64,000 nucleotides of DNA. Origin: Rhizobium rhizogenes NBRC 13257. GTDB lineage: Bacteria > Pseudomonadota > Alphaproteobacteria > Rhizobiales > Rhizobiaceae. The notes beneath the pieces were generated by a model that was not told the DNA's origin, ran no database searches, and saw only the letters and a list, made by a program, of their open reading frames with translations. The stretch is taken from positions 558,001 through 622,000 of the forward strand of contig NZ_BAYX01000001.1 in the NCBI RefSeq assembly GCF_000696095.1, written 5' to 3'. Position numbers and translations under genes: made by a program. This document shows, in pieces, positions 42,536 to 51,663 of the stretch. Positions within the stretch are counted from its first letter, which is position 1; each line of letters opens with the position of its first letter.

Positions 42536-44437
42536 ATGAAACTTGTCACCAAAGCCGCAGCATCCGTCCTGGCGCTTTCCTGCTGCATCTCCGCCGTCGG
42601 CGCGACATCCGCGAACGCGATGACCCTTATGGACTTCATTCGTGGAGGCCAGGGACGTCAGCAGAGCACGCAAGTCTCCGCTCCGGTCACCGCCAATCCA
42701 GCGCAGGAGAGCATTGTTGCTCCCAAGTCGGCGCAGCCGAAAGGGCCGTTGCCCAAGGTTGATGCCCCGCAATATTATACCTACAAACCCGAAGCCTTGC
42801 GGCTGATTGCGTCCAATCGTTTCGCGGACCCGGTGGTGACCGGCGCCGTCGCAGATGCTTCGGCCGCTCCGGTTGCCGTGGATTCGAGCGCGTCGCAGCG
42901 CCATCATCTGACCGAAGTTCGCGTCATGGCCACGAATGACGTCGCCAAGGCGGTTGAGTCCTATTATGCCGACCAGAGCAAGCCGCTGGTCTGGGTTGCC
43001 GATAATGCCATCAACGACAAGGCAAAGGCTGCTCTGGCGGTTCTTGCCGATGCTGCCTCCGTTGGCCTCGATCCTGCCGATTATGCAGTGACGCCGCCGA
43101 ATTTCGAACAGTCGAGCGTCGATCAGGAAATGCGCGACCGCGCCCTGATGCAGTTCGAGCTGACGCTCTCCAGCAAGGTGCTGATGTTCGTTCAGGACAC
43201 GGTGCGCGGCCGTCTCGACCCGAACAAGATCTCCGGTTATCACGACTTCAAGCGCAAGGACGTCAATCTGATGCCGGTGCTTGGCATCTTACGCGCAAGC
43301 CCGGATGCCGCCGCCTATCTCAACAGTCGCAGCCCTTCGAACCAGCAGTTCACGGAGCTGAAGGCTGAGCTTGCCAAGCTCAAGGGCGCAAACAGCACCA
43401 ATGGCAGCAATATTTCCATTTCGCTGACCGGTATTCTGAAGCCGGGCGGCAGCTCGCCGGAAATGACCAACATCGTCAAGGCGATCCAGCATCGCGGCTC
43501 CGATGTGCTGAAGACGGCTCACGCCGCCACGCTCGCCTCCTATCAGGGGACGCCGGATTATACCCCGGATCTCGTGGCGCTGGTCGAGGACTTCCAGAAG
43601 GAGAAGGGTCTGACGTCCGATGGCGTCATCGGCCAGTCTTCGGTCCGCGCCATGGTCGGTGAAAACAGTGACGCGAAGATCCAGAAGCTGGTTATCGCCA
43701 TGGAGCAGTTGCGCTGGCTGCCGAACGAACTCGGCTCACGCTACGTCCTGATCAACCAGCCGGCCTTCATGGTCTACTACCACAACAACAATCAGGAACA
43801 GCTGTCGATGCGCGTCGTCGTCGGCGGCAAGCAGCATCAGACCTTCTTCTTCGAGGATCAGATCCAGACGGTCGAGTTCAATCCGTTCTGGGGCGTTCCG
43901 CAGTCGATCATCATCAACGAGATGCTGCCGAAGCTACGCGCCGACCCGAACTATCTCGACCGCATGGGCTATCAGGTCGAGGTCGGTGGCCGCGCTGTCG
44001 CTTCGTCCAGCGTCGACTGGTACGGCTCGACCAAAAGCGTCGCGGTGCGCCAGCCGCCGAGCAGCGACAATGCATTGGGCGAGCTGAAGATCCTCTTCCC
44101 CAACTCGCATGCGATCTACATGCATGACACACCGCAGAAGAGCTTCTTCAAGAAGGATATGCGCGCCCTCAGCCATGGCTGTGTCCGCCTTGCCGATCCG
44201 CGCGCCATGGCTGCTGCCGTGCTGAACACCACAGTTGCGGATATTGCAAAGCAGATTGCCGGCGGCCAGAACAAGGCCGTGGCCGTGCCGCAGAAGGTGC
44301 CGATCTATATCGCCTACTTCACCGCCTGGCCGAACAAGGACGGCGTCGTGCAGTATTTCAACGATGTCTACGATCGCGACGCGGCAACGCAAAAGGCGCT
44401 CGACGCGACCACCAAGTCCCGCACGGCGCAGATCTGA
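42536..44437 (+). CDS. L,D-transpeptidase (YcbB/LdtD type)
   Basis: This 633-residue exported enzyme forms 3-3 peptidoglycan crosslinks or anchors proteins to peptidoglycan. It has a signal peptide (to about residue 28, TSANA), a scaffold region, a peptidoglycan-binding-1-like module (about 330-380, LVALVEDFQKEKGLTSDGVIGQSSVRAM) and the YkuD catalytic domain with LSHGCVRL (His547, Cys549). Rhizobiales rely heavily on L,D-crosslinks, which fits. Ribosome site is weak. It ends at a bidirectional terminator shared with gph. Confidence 0.92.
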   Translation: MKLVTKAAASVLALSCCISAVGATSANAMTLMDFIRGGQGRQQSTQVSAPVTANPAQESIVAPKSAQPKGPLPKVDAPQYYTYKPEALRLIASNRFADPVVTGAVADASAAPVAVDSSASQRHHLTEVRVMATNDVAKAVESYYADQSKPLVWVADNAINDKAKAALAVLADAASVGLDPADYAVTPPNFEQSSVDQEMRDRALMQFELTLSSKVLMFVQDTVRGRLDPNKISGYHDFKRKDVNLMPVLGILRASPDAAAYLNSRSPSNQQFTELKAELAKLKGANSTNGSNISISLTGILKPGGSSPEMTNIVKAIQHRGSDVLKTAHAATLASYQGTPDYTPDLVALVEDFQKEKGLTSDGVIGQSSVRAMVGENSDAKIQKLVIAMEQLRWLPNELGSRYVLINQPAFMVYYHNNNQEQLSMRVVVGGKQHQTFFFEDQIQTVEFNPFWGVPQSIIINEMLPKLRADPNYLDRMGYQVEVGGRAVASSSVDWYGSTKSVAVRQPPSSDNALGELKILFPNSHAIYMHDTPQKSFFKKDMRALSHGCVRLADPRAMAAAVLNTTVADIAKQIAGGQNKAVAVPQKVPIYIAYFTAWPNKDGVVQYFNDVYDRDAATQKALDATTKSRTAQI

Positions 44438-44461
44438 TTGCAGTTTGATATTTGAACACAG

Positions 44462-44489
44462 AAAAGGCGGTCCGTTGGGCCGCCTTTTT
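44462..44489. terminator. Bidirectional terminator between L,D-transpeptidase and gph
   Basis: AAAAGGCGGTCC-GTT-GGGCCGCCTTTT forms a 12-bp stem (one G-U pair) flanked by a T-run on the plus strand and an A-run that gives T-run on the minus strand. It serves the two convergent genes. Confidence 0.8.
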
Positions 44490-44517
44490 CTTATCCGCTC
44501 AAAAAATCCGCTTTGGA

Positions 44518-45192
44518 TCAGGCGGCAAGCAACCCCTGCACCAGCGCCGGCGTCAGTTCGTCATAATGGCTGATGATGCGGCTTGGGCCGAGGCTCTCCA
44601 CGCTGACGTCGGAATAGCCGAAAGGCACGGCGATCGAGGGGACGCCGGCATTGCGGGCGACGAGGATGTCATTGACGCTGTCGCCGATCATGACGGTGCG
44701 GCTGAGGTCGCCGCCGGCGCGCTCCACGGTGCCGATCAGATGATCGGCATTCGGCTTGCGAACGGGGAAGGTATCCCCTCCGGTGATGGCTTCGAAATAA
44801 TGGATGAGATTGAGCCTCTCGAGCAGCGTGCGGGCGAGAGATTCCATCTTGTTGGTGCAGACCGCCAGCTTGTAGCCTTGGCCCTTCAGTGCATCCATGG
44901 CAGCCAGCAGGCCGGGATAGGGTTCGGTCAGGCCCGGCATCGTCTCGCTATAATGCGTGATGAAGCGCTGAAGAAGTGCCGGCAGCTCCTCTGGAGCAAG
45001 CGTATAATCCCGCAGCTTGCAAGCACGTTCGATCATCACCTGCGCGCCATTGCCGACAAGATGAGTCAGGTCGTCGTAACTGACGGGCGCGAGATGGAGC
45101 GCGTCGATCGTGTGATTGAGACTGGCGACGAGATCGGCATGGGTGTCGAGCAGGGTGCCGTCGAGATCGAATACGACAAGGGGAGATTTCAC
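44518..45192 (-). CDS. gph: Phosphoglycolate phosphatase (HAD family)
   Basis: This 224-residue HAD phosphatase has motif I DLDGTLLDTHAD (nucleophile Asp9, acid Asp11), motif II VCTNK, a lysine in TFPVRKPNADHLIG and motif III MIGDSVNDILVARNAG, with an alpha-helical cap between. It removes 2-phosphoglycolate, a product of DNA repair and oxygenation. The start is GTG (45192). It diverges from rpiA; shared sugar-phosphate chemistry may be coincidental. Confidence 0.88.
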   Translation of the reverse strand: MKSPLVVFDLDGTLLDTHADLVASLNHTIDALHLAPVSYDDLTHLVGNGAQVMIERACKLRDYTLAPEELPALLQRFITHYSETMPGLTEPYPGLLAAMDALKGQGYKLAVCTNKMESLARTLLERLNLIHYFEAITGGDTFPVRKPNADHLIGTVERAGGDLSRTVMIGDSVNDILVARNAGVPSIAVPFGYSDVSVESLGPSRIISHYDELTPALVQGLLAA

Positions 45193-45390
45193 AAGGAATC
45201 AGCCTTTGGAACAGAAGAGAAAAGCAAGTCGTTCGGAGTTAGAAGATCGGGCCGGCAATTGCAACTAATGGCGTCGCGAGCCGCTTCGAATATGGCCCGG
45301 GATTTCTATGTGAGGCCGTTATTTTGGCTTTCGTTTGCCCGGAGAGCCGTGTAAACAGCACCCAACGTAACAATCGGGAGCAGGTGGCGT

Positions 45391-46092
45391 ATGGACGCCC
45401 GCCAAATGAAGATCGAGGCCGCAAGGGCGGCTCTGGCCTATGTCGAGAGCGGTATGCGGCTCGGGGTCGGTACGGGCAGCACGGCCGAGGAATTTGTTCG
45501 GTTGCTCGCCGAGAAGGTTGCGGCTGGCCTCGTGATCGAGGGAGTTCCGACCTCCGAGCGGACAGCCCGGCTCTGCGTCGACCTCGGCGTGCCGTTGAAG
45601 TCGCTCGATGAACTTCCCGAACTCGATCTCACCATCGATGGTGCCGACGAAGTGGATGGCGCCCTGCGGCTGATCAAGGGTGGCGGCGGCGCGCTGCTGC
45701 GCGAAAAGATCGTCGCGGCCTCGTCACAGCGGATGATTGTCATTGCCGACGAAAGCAAGGTTGTTCAGACGCTTGGCGCCTTTGCGCTGCCGATCGAGGT
45801 GAACCCTTTCGGCCTCGTTTCCACGCGTATCCAGATCGAGAAGACGGCCGCCCGCCTGGGCCTTTCCGGCGCGCTCAACCTGCGCCAATCGGAAGACGGC
45901 AACTTCATGACCGACGGCGGGCATTTCATCATCGACGCATCTTTTGGCCGTATTCCTGATGCAGAGGCGCTGTCGATTGCGCTAAATTCGATTCCCGGTG
46001 TTGTCGAACACGGGCTCTTTATCAACATGGCGACACTTGCGATTATTGCCGGTCCCTCCGGCGCACGCACGTTGCAGGCGAACAATACATAG
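45391..46092 (+). CDS. rpiA: Ribose-5-phosphate isomerase A
   Basis: This 233-residue enzyme interconverts ribose-5-phosphate and ribulose-5-phosphate in the pentose phosphate pathway. [12 protein letters not shown] (phosphate loop), TIDGADEVD with its catalytic aspartates, [12 protein letters not shown] and EHGLFINMA are diagnostic. A GGGAGCAGG ribosome site precedes the ATG. A DUF2059 gene follows by 13 bp, so the two are probably co-transcribed. Confidence 0.95.
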   Translation: MDARQMKIEAARAALAYVESGMRLGVGTGSTAEEFVRLLAEKVAAGLVIEGVPTSERTARLCVDLGVPLKSLDELPELDLTIDGADEVDGALRLIKGGGGALLREKIVAASSQRMIVIADESKVVQTLGAFALPIEVNPFGLVSTRIQIEKTAARLGLSGALNLRQSEDGNFMTDGGHFIIDASFGRIPDAEALSIALNSIPGVVEHGLFINMATLAIIAGPSGARTLQANNT

Positions 46093-46105
46093 GAGCACTG
46101 AACTC

Positions 46106-46678
46106 ATGATCAAAATTGCGGGTCTTGGCCGTTTTGCCGCTGCAACCATCGTTCTTTCTGGTATCGCGCTCGGCTCCGTCAGTGCACAGGAAGTCTCGGA
46201 AGAGCAGATCAAGGCCGCTCGTGCCGCGATCAACGCGCTCGGCGTCACGAACCAGTTCGACAACATCCTGCCGAACCTCGCCGAACAGCTGAAGAGCACG
46301 ATGATTCAGGCGAATCCGAACTTCGGCGATGCCATCAACTCGTCCGTCGACGCTACCGCACTTGCGCTTGCGCCGCGCCGCGCTGACCTGGAGCGTGAAG
46401 CCGCCGTAACATACTCGAAGGCATTTACGACCGAAGAGCTCAACTCTATCGCTGCATTCTTCACCTCGCCAACCGGCAAGAAATTCCTGCAGGACAACCC
46501 GGTTGCTTTGCGCGAACTCTACAAGGCGGCCGACATCTGGGGGCAGGGCATCTCGCGTGATCTCGCCAACCAGAGCAGCGACGCTCTGCAGAAGGTGGTA
46601 AAGGCGCCGATCGCTCCCGTGCCAACCGACGCTACGACCGGCGCCCAGCCGGCCCCGGCCCCTGCAACCAAGAAGTAA
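46106..46678 (+). CDS. DUF2059 secreted protein
   Basis: This 190-residue protein has a signal peptide (about 1-27, ending SAQ) and a DUF2059 domain: FDNILPNLAEQLKSTMIQANPN and YSKAFTTEELNSIAAFFTSPTGKKFLQDNP. It ends in a Pro/Ala-rich tail. Function unknown, location periplasmic. Start ATG 46106 follows AGGAG. It shares an mRNA with rpiA and ends at a strong terminator; similar pairing is known in rhizobia as I recall. Confidence 0.85.
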   Translation: MIKIAGLGRFAAATIVLSGIALGSVSAQEVSEEQIKAARAAINALGVTNQFDNILPNLAEQLKSTMIQANPNFGDAINSSVDATALALAPRRADLEREAAVTYSKAFTTEELNSIAAFFTSPTGKKFLQDNPVALRELYKAADIWGQGISRDLANQSSDALQKVVKAPIAPVPTDATTGAQPAPAPATKK

Positions 46679-46742
46679 GCTCGACTTTTGTCGTGATCCC
46701 ATCCGAATTTTTGGGGTTGCGCAATTCGAGCTCTCGGAATTT

Positions 46743-46776
46743 AAAAGCCCGGATAACGTTCCGGGCTTTTCTTTTT
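46743..46776 (+). terminator. Rho-independent terminator after rpiA-DUF2059
   Basis: A perfect 11-bp stem (AAAAGCCCGGA / TCCGGGCTTTT, 6-base loop) is followed by CTTTTTG. It is the clearest terminator in the window. Confidence 0.9.
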
Positions 46777-46852
46777 GTAGGTCGAGATCCTATATCAGTG
46801 CCGACCCCCATGAGCGCTTCGTGCGCCGCCCTTATTTCCGCAGGAGTATCCG

Positions 46853-48238
46853 ATGTCTTCCTTTGATTTCGATCTTTTCGTCATTGGTGGCGGTTCCGGG
46901 GGCGTGCGCAGTGCGCGCGTCGCCGCGTCGCTCGGCAAGAAGGTCGGCATAGCTGAGGAATATCGTTACGGCGGCACATGCGTTATCCGCGGCTGCGTGC
47001 CGAAGAAGCTCTTCGTCTATGCCTCGCAATATAGCGAGCATTTCGAGGATGCCGCCGGCTTCGGCTGGACGGTCGGGGAGAGCAGTTTCGACTGGAAGAA
47101 GCTGATCGGGGCGAAGGACAAGGAAATCGAGCGGCTTGAGGGGCTTTATCGCAAGGGGCTCGACAACGCCAAGGCCGAGATCTTCGATACGCGCGCCGAG
47201 CTGGTCGATGCCCATACGATCCGTCTCCTGAAGACCGGCAAGACCGTCACCGCGGAAACGATCGTTGTTGCGACCGGCGGGACGCCGAACCTGCACACGG
47301 CCTTGCCCGGCCATGAATTCTGCATTTCCTCCAACGAGGCTTTCCATCTGGACGAACTGCCGAAATCGATCCTGATCGCCGGCGGCGGCTATATCGCAGT
47401 GGAATTCGCCAACATCTTCCATGGGCTTGGTGTCGAGACGACGCTGATCTATCGCGGCGCGGAGATCCTGTCGCGCTTCGATCAGGACCTGCGCAAGGGC
47501 CTGCATGAGGCCATGGAGGCCAAGGGCATCCGCATCCTTTGCCACGACATCATCGAGAGCGTGACGAAGACGGAAGCGGGTCTCAGCGTCCGGACGAAGA
47601 ACGACAAGGCATTGACTGTCGACACGGTGATGTTGGCACTTGGCCGCACGCCGAATACGAGAGATCTCGGGCTCGAAGCGGCCGGTGTGGCAACGAATGA
47701 ACAAGGCGCCATCGTCGTCGACGAATATTCACGCACATCGGTGCCGAACATCTATGCGCTTGGAGATGTCACTGACCGGGTACAGCTGACGCCCGTGGCG
47801 ATCCATGAAGCCATGTGCTTCATCGAGACCGTCTACAAGAACAATCCGACCCGCCCGGATCATGAGTTGATCGCAACCGCCGTCTTCTCGCAGCCGGAGA
47901 TCGGTACGGTTGGCCTGACCGAGGAAGATGCCGCCAAGCGTTATCCCGAGATAGAGGTCTATCGTGCCCAGTTCCGGCCGATGAAGGCAACATTGTCCGG
48001 CGGCAGCGAGAAAATGATCATGAAGCTGATCGTCAACGCCGCCGATCGCAAGGTCATCGGCGCGCATATTCTCGGCCACGATGCCGGCGAGATGGCGCAG
48101 CTGCTTGGCATTCCCTTGAAGGCCGGCTGCACCAAGGAAGATTTCGATCGTACCATGGCCGTTCATCCGACGGCTGCCGAAGAATTGGTGACGATGTATT
48201 CCCCAAGCTACCGCATCCGCAACGGCGAGCGCGTGTAA
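46853..48238 (+). CDS. gor: Glutathione-disulfide reductase
   Basis: This 461-residue FAD-dependent reductase keeps glutathione reduced with NADPH. The FAD motif IGGGSGG (11-17), redox-active pair GGTCVIRGCVPKK (Cys43, Cys48), second dinucleotide fold IAGGGYIAVEFA and C-terminal VHPTAAEE with the catalytic His-Glu are present. A strong AGGAG lies 8 bases before the ATG. It supports glutathione-dependent enzymes such as the GST encoded at 18.9 kb. Confidence 0.95.
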   Translation: MSSFDFDLFVIGGGSGGVRSARVAASLGKKVGIAEEYRYGGTCVIRGCVPKKLFVYASQYSEHFEDAAGFGWTVGESSFDWKKLIGAKDKEIERLEGLYRKGLDNAKAEIFDTRAELVDAHTIRLLKTGKTVTAETIVVATGGTPNLHTALPGHEFCISSNEAFHLDELPKSILIAGGGYIAVEFANIFHGLGVETTLIYRGAEILSRFDQDLRKGLHEAMEAKGIRILCHDIIESVTKTEAGLSVRTKNDKALTVDTVMLALGRTPNTRDLGLEAAGVATNEQGAIVVDEYSRTSVPNIYALGDVTDRVQLTPVAIHEAMCFIETVYKNNPTRPDHELIATAVFSQPEIGTVGLTEEDAAKRYPEIEVYRAQFRPMKATLSGGSEKMIMKLIVNAADRKVIGAHILGHDAGEMAQLLGIPLKAGCTKEDFDRTMAVHPTAAEELVTMYSPSYRIRNGERV

Positions 48239-48293
48239 GCAATAGGGATAGTAATTCCCTGGCGCACAAAAGACCTGCCGAATAGTTGGTTCG

Positions 48294-48324
48294 CCTTTGC
48301 AAGTGGCCGGCAAAGGTTTATAAG
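48294..48324 (+). promoter_or_regulatory. Candidate promoter and operator for aroG
   Basis: TTGCAA (48297-48302), a 16-bp spacer and TATAAG (48319-48324) form a plausible promoter 64 bp before the aroG start. An inverted repeat CCTTTGC-N9-GCAAAGG (48294-48316) overlaps the -35, which could let a repressor act there. Confidence 0.35.
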
Positions 48325-48387
48325 CGCGCACAATTTACGGCGACGGGCACTTGGCGAAGAGACCAGGCGCGAAAACAGGTGAGTGAG

Positions 48388-49761
48388 ATGGCACAGAATT
48401 GGACACCGAGCACTTGGCGGCAAAAACCGATCCAGCAGGTGCCGGAATATCCGGACCAGGCGGCGCTGGCGGCAACGGAAGCGCAGCTTGCTAGCTATCC
48501 GCCGCTCGTTTTTGCCGGTGAGGCTCGCCGTCTGAAAGCGCACCTTGCCAATGTTGCCGAAGGCAATGGCTTCCTGCTGCAGGGCGGCGACTGCGCAGAA
48601 AGCTTTGCCGAGCATGGCGCCGACACGATCCGCGACTTTTTCCGCGCTTTCCTGCAGATGGCCGTCGTTCTGACGTTTGGTGCTCAGCTGCCGGTGGTTA
48701 AGGTTGGCCGCATCGCCGGCCAGTTCGCCAAGCCGCGTTCCTCGGGCATCGAGACCCAGGGCGGCGTGTCGCTGCCGAGCTATCGCGGCGATATCGTCAA
48801 CGGCATCGAATTCAATGAAGAAGCGCGCATCCCCAATCCGGAACGCCAGATGATGGCTTACCGCCAGTCGGCGGCGACGCTCAATCTGCTGCGCGCCTTT
48901 GCGATGGGCGGCTATGCCAACCTCGAAAACGTCCACCAGTGGATGCTCGGTTTCGTCAAGGACAGCCCGCAGGGCGAGCGCTACCGCAAGCTCGCCGATC
49001 GCATCAGCGAAACCATGGACTTTATGAAGGCGATCGGCATCTCCTCGGAGAACAATCCGAGCCTGCGCGAGACCGATTTCTTCACCAGCCATGAAGCGTT
49101 GCTGCTCGGCTACGAAGAGGCCTTCACGCGCGTCGACTCCACCTCGGGTGACTGGTATGCGACCTCGGGCCATATGCTCTGGATCGGCGACCGTACGCGC
49201 CAGGCCGATCACGCGCATATCGAGTATTTCCGCGGCATCAAGAACCCGATCGGCTTGAAGTGCGGTCCTTCGCTGCAGGCGGACGATCTGCTCAATCTGA
49301 TCGACATCCTGAACCCTGCCAACGAAGCCGGTCGCCTGACGCTGATCTGCCGTTTCGGCCACGACAAGGTCGCCGACAACCTGCCGCGCCTCATTCGCGC
49401 TGTCGAGAAGGAAGGCCGCAAGGTCGTCTGGTCTTGCGATCCGATGCACGGCAACACGATCACGCTCAACAACTACAAGACCCGGCCGTTCGAGCGTATC
49501 CTGTCGGAAGTCGAAAGCTTCTTCCAGATCCATCGTGCCGAGGGCACGCATCCGGGCGGCATCCACATCGAGATGACCGGCAAGGACGTGACCGAATGCA
49601 CGGGCGGCGCCCGTGCCGTTGGTGCCGAGGATTTGCAGGATCGCTATCACACGCATTGCGACCCACGTCTCAATGCCGATCAGGCACTGGAACTGGCCTT
49701 TCTGCTCGCCGAACGCATGAAGGGCGGCCGCGACGAGAAGCGTCTGGCCGCGCACGGCTGA
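48388..49761 (+). CDS. Class II 3-deoxy-7-phosphoheptulonate synthase
   Basis: This 457-residue plant-type DAHP synthase makes the first shikimate-pathway intermediate from phosphoenolpyruvate and erythrose-4-phosphate. [44 protein letters not shown] and SCDPMHGNT are class II blocks with the metal-binding cysteine and histidine. The start at [10 protein letters not shown] (48388) is preceded by AGGTGAG; the open frame from 48286 is upstream sequence. Gene symbol varies (aroG, aroF, aroH) between annotations. Confidence 0.94.
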   Translation: MAQNWTPSTWRQKPIQQVPEYPDQAALAATEAQLASYPPLVFAGEARRLKAHLANVAEGNGFLLQGGDCAESFAEHGADTIRDFFRAFLQMAVVLTFGAQLPVVKVGRIAGQFAKPRSSGIETQGGVSLPSYRGDIVNGIEFNEEARIPNPERQMMAYRQSAATLNLLRAFAMGGYANLENVHQWMLGFVKDSPQGERYRKLADRISETMDFMKAIGISSENNPSLRETDFFTSHEALLLGYEEAFTRVDSTSGDWYATSGHMLWIGDRTRQADHAHIEYFRGIKNPIGLKCGPSLQADDLLNLIDILNPANEAGRLTLICRFGHDKVADNLPRLIRAVEKEGRKVVWSCDPMHGNTITLNNYKTRPFERILSEVESFFQIHRAEGTHPGGIHIEMTGKDVTECTGGARAVGAEDLQDRYHTHCDPRLNADQALELAFLLAERMKGGRDEKRLAAHG

Positions 49762-49787
49762 TCCCGAATAATCAGATCGTTACTGTC

Positions 49788-49820
49788 ACGGGCCGGCTCA
49801 AAACCGGCCCGTTTGCTTTT
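49788..49820 (+). terminator. Terminator after class II DAHP synthase gene
   Basis: ACGGGCCGG-N7-CCGGCCCGT is a perfect 9-bp stem followed by TTGCTTTTG, 26 bp after the stop codon. Confidence 0.75.
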
Positions 49821-49919
49821 GTGCTTTCGCAATCAATCCGGCTGAAGATTGTTTCATTTCTTTGCGTTTGACGCTGGTGGCGTCCTCGTCAAGATTGCGG
49901 GGAAACGAAGGGGATCAGC

Positions 49920-50345
49920 ATGAATGACGAACACACCGGCGCCTGCCTTTGCGGAGCCGTACGTTTCAAGACACACGGCGCATTACGGGAGGTTGTTGCC
50001 TGCCATTGTTCGCAATGCCGCAAGCAGACCGGGCTTTATTACGCCGCAACCGACGTGCCTCGCGGCAACATCATCATTGAAGGAGAAGAGGCGATCACCT
50101 GGTATCGCGCCAGCTCCTTCGCGCGCCGAGGTTTCTGCCGCGTCTGCGGTTCGGCGCTTTTCTGGTTGGCGGACAGTTCCGACAATATCTCGATCATGGC
50201 CGGGCTGTTCGATCAGCCGAGCGAGCTGAAACTCGCCTACCACATCTATTGCGCCGACAAGGGTGATTTCTACGAGATCGGCGACGGGCTGCCGCAATAT
50301 CGGCAGGGCCGGCCGGGGCTGCTGACTGCGGGGCCGTCAGACTGA
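49920..50345 (+). CDS. GFA family (glutathione-dependent formaldehyde-activating-like) protein
   Basis: This 141-residue protein has the zinc-binding layout of the GFA fold: GACLCGAV (Cys9, Cys11), CHCSQCRKQTG (Cys28, 30, 33) and GFCRVCGSALFW. The founding member accelerates glutathione-formaldehyde adduct formation, but most relatives have no proven activity. The ribosome site is AAGGGGATC. It is convergent with a toxin-antitoxin pair 15 bp away. Confidence 0.85.
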   Translation: MNDEHTGACLCGAVRFKTHGALREVVACHCSQCRKQTGLYYAATDVPRGNIIIEGEEAITWYRASSFARRGFCRVCGSALFWLADSSDNISIMAGLFDQPSELKLAYHIYCADKGDFYEIGDGLPQYRQGRPGLLTAGPSD

Positions 50346-50360
50346 TCAAGCACGGCGCCG

Positions 50361-50702
50361 TTAAGTTTTGGGCCGTTCGGGATCGCCATCTTCGTAATCG
50401 AAATCATCGTCGATCTGGAGACCCGGAGGTCTTTGGTGATCGTGGCGAATGGCTCTGATCTCTATCAGGTCATCGGCAATTTCGTAGTCGATGAGATAAT
50501 CTCCCATCGTAAATCGCAAAACCCCGGGGATTGGCAGTTCGTCGCTTCGAAAACCCATCTGAGGAAAAAGAAGCAAATTTGTCTTGAGTCTGTTCAGATC
50601 GTCGAGGAAGCGGAGAGCCGCGGCAGGACTTCTATCTTTCAGGTATTGCGCTTCCGACTTGATATAGGCTCTGGCGCCAGCCGAAAGGGGAACTCTTTTC
50701 AG
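50361..50702 (-). CDS. ParE/RelE-family toxin, apparent CTG start
   Basis: Translating this frame gives KRVPLSAGARAYIKSEAQYL near the start, then SPAAALRFLDDLNRL and DELPIPGVLRFTMGDYLIDYE, then IRAIRHDHQRPP, a full ParE toxin of about 113 residues that by family would poison gyrase or mRNA translation. There is no ATG, GTG or TTG at the family start; the codon is CTG, overlapping the antitoxin TGA (CTGA). AAAGGGG lies 7 bases before it. The first standard start, TTG 50576, would lose the N-terminal third. The toxin is either translated from CTG or silenced by start-codon loss. Confidence 0.7.
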   Translation of the reverse strand: MKRVPLSAGARAYIKSEAQYLKDRSPAAALRFLDDLNRLKTNLLLFPQMGFRSDELPIPGVLRFTMGDYLIDYEIADDLIEIRAIRHDHQRPPGLQIDDDFDYEDGDPERPKT

Positions 50703-50962
50703 GCGGCGGCCCCTTTGACGACCTTCGCCGCTTCGCTGATGACATCGTCAAGATCATATGCTTCGCCGTTTGCCATATCGCGGCGAGCCTTTGCAATTTC
50801 CAGTACCTCGCGACCCTCGGCCGCCAGATAGGATTTGAGCGCCCGCACAAAGACCCAGCTACGCGTCCGCTCGCAGACATCGGCGATCTCTTCGATCTCG
50901 GCCAGGATGTCAACGGGAACTCGGAGAGTAATAGGATCCGAAAGTCCACTTTGATTTTTCAT
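50699..50962 (-). CDS. Ribbon-helix-helix antitoxin (ParD/CopG-like)
   Basis: This 87-residue protein has an N-terminal ribbon-helix-helix (PITLRVPVDILAEIEEIADVCERTRSWVFVRALKSYL) and an acidic-to-basic C-terminal tail that should wrap the toxin. It neutralises the ParE-like product of the overlapping downstream frame and represses the operon, probably through the palindrome at 50978-50995. ATG 50962 follows AGGAG. Confidence 0.85.
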   Translation of the reverse strand: MKNQSGLSDPITLRVPVDILAEIEEIADVCERTRSWVFVRALKSYLAAEGREVLEIAKARRDMANGEAYDLDDVISEAAKVVKGAAA

Positions 50963-50977
50963 CAACTTTATCTCCTT

Positions 50978-50995
50978 CTGTATTACAAAATACAG
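50978..50995. promoter_or_regulatory. Operator palindrome of the toxin-antitoxin pair
   Basis: CTGTATT-ACAA-AATACAG is a 7-bp inverted repeat with a 4-bp centre, 15 bp upstream of the antitoxin ATG. Position and size fit autoregulation by a ribbon-helix-helix dimer. Confidence 0.6.
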
Positions 50996-51043
50996 GGGAT
51001 GCGCTGAAAGTCAATTTTTGAGGACGAGGCAACGGCTTCCTTG

Positions 51044-51580
51044 TCAGTTCCCATTCTTCTCCGCCACAAGCTTGCTCAACTTCGCGACTTCTTCCCGCAC
51101 CGCCACGAGTTCTGTCAGTACCTGCAGGTCGATCTTCTGGTGCAACGACAGGACTTCGAGTTCGGCCTTGAGATTGACCTCGTAATCCTTGGCGGCCTCG
51201 AAGCGGTCACGCTCGGTCTGGCGGTTCTGTGACATCATGATGATCGGGGCCTGGATGGCGGCGATCATGGAGAGGACGAGGTTGAGGAAGATGAAGGGGT
51301 AGGGGTCGAAGGCGCGGGTGAGAAGAACGATGGTGTTGACGATGCACCAGAAGACCAGGAACAGCAGGAAACAGATGATGAAGGACCAGGAACCGCCGAC
51401 GCGGGCGATGCCGTCCGCGAGGCGTTCGCCATAAGAGGCTTTGGCGGAGAAGGCAGCATTGATGTCGGTGGAAACGATCTTGCGTTCATGTGCCTTCTTC
51501 AGCACGCGCTTTTCGACCTCGCCCAGCTCTTCGGCCGTCTTGTCGAAATGCTGATGAACGAAATTGGGCAGATTATACAT
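51044..51580 (-). CDS. DUF1003 membrane protein
   Basis: This 178-residue protein has a soluble N-terminus (about 1-62), two membrane helices (about 65-85 and 96-115) joined by a short loop with DPYPFIFLNLVLS, and a C-terminal coiled coil (about 120-175). This matches the DUF1003 family; function unknown. The sequence IQAPIIMMSQNRQTERDRFEAAKDYEVNLKAELE is typical. It stands between the TA pair and the glycerophosphotransferase gene. Confidence 0.88.
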   Translation of the reverse strand: MYNLPNFVHQHFDKTAEELGEVEKRVLKKAHERKIVSTDINAAFSAKASYGERLADGIARVGGSWSFIICFLLFLVFWCIVNTIVLLTRAFDPYPFIFLNLVLSMIAAIQAPIIMMSQNRQTERDRFEAAKDYEVNLKAELEVLSLHQKIDLQVLTELVAVREEVAKLSKLVAEKNGN

Positions 51581-51663
51581 GGGAACACTCCAAGGACTCG
51601 ATCGCCTTTGAGTGCCAAGTATTCGACTGCCCGATGGAAATGCAACGTGAAAAGGGTCGCAGC

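Noticed and set aside
48208..49755. 515-codon minus-strand frame opposite class II DAHP synthase
   Set aside because: It is a shadow of a strongly conserved plus-strand enzyme with complete motifs.
50361..50576. Short 71-codon toxin starting at TTG 50576
   Set aside because: Family similarity continues upstream of the TTG as far as the CTG overlapping the antitoxin stop, so the short form would be truncated.
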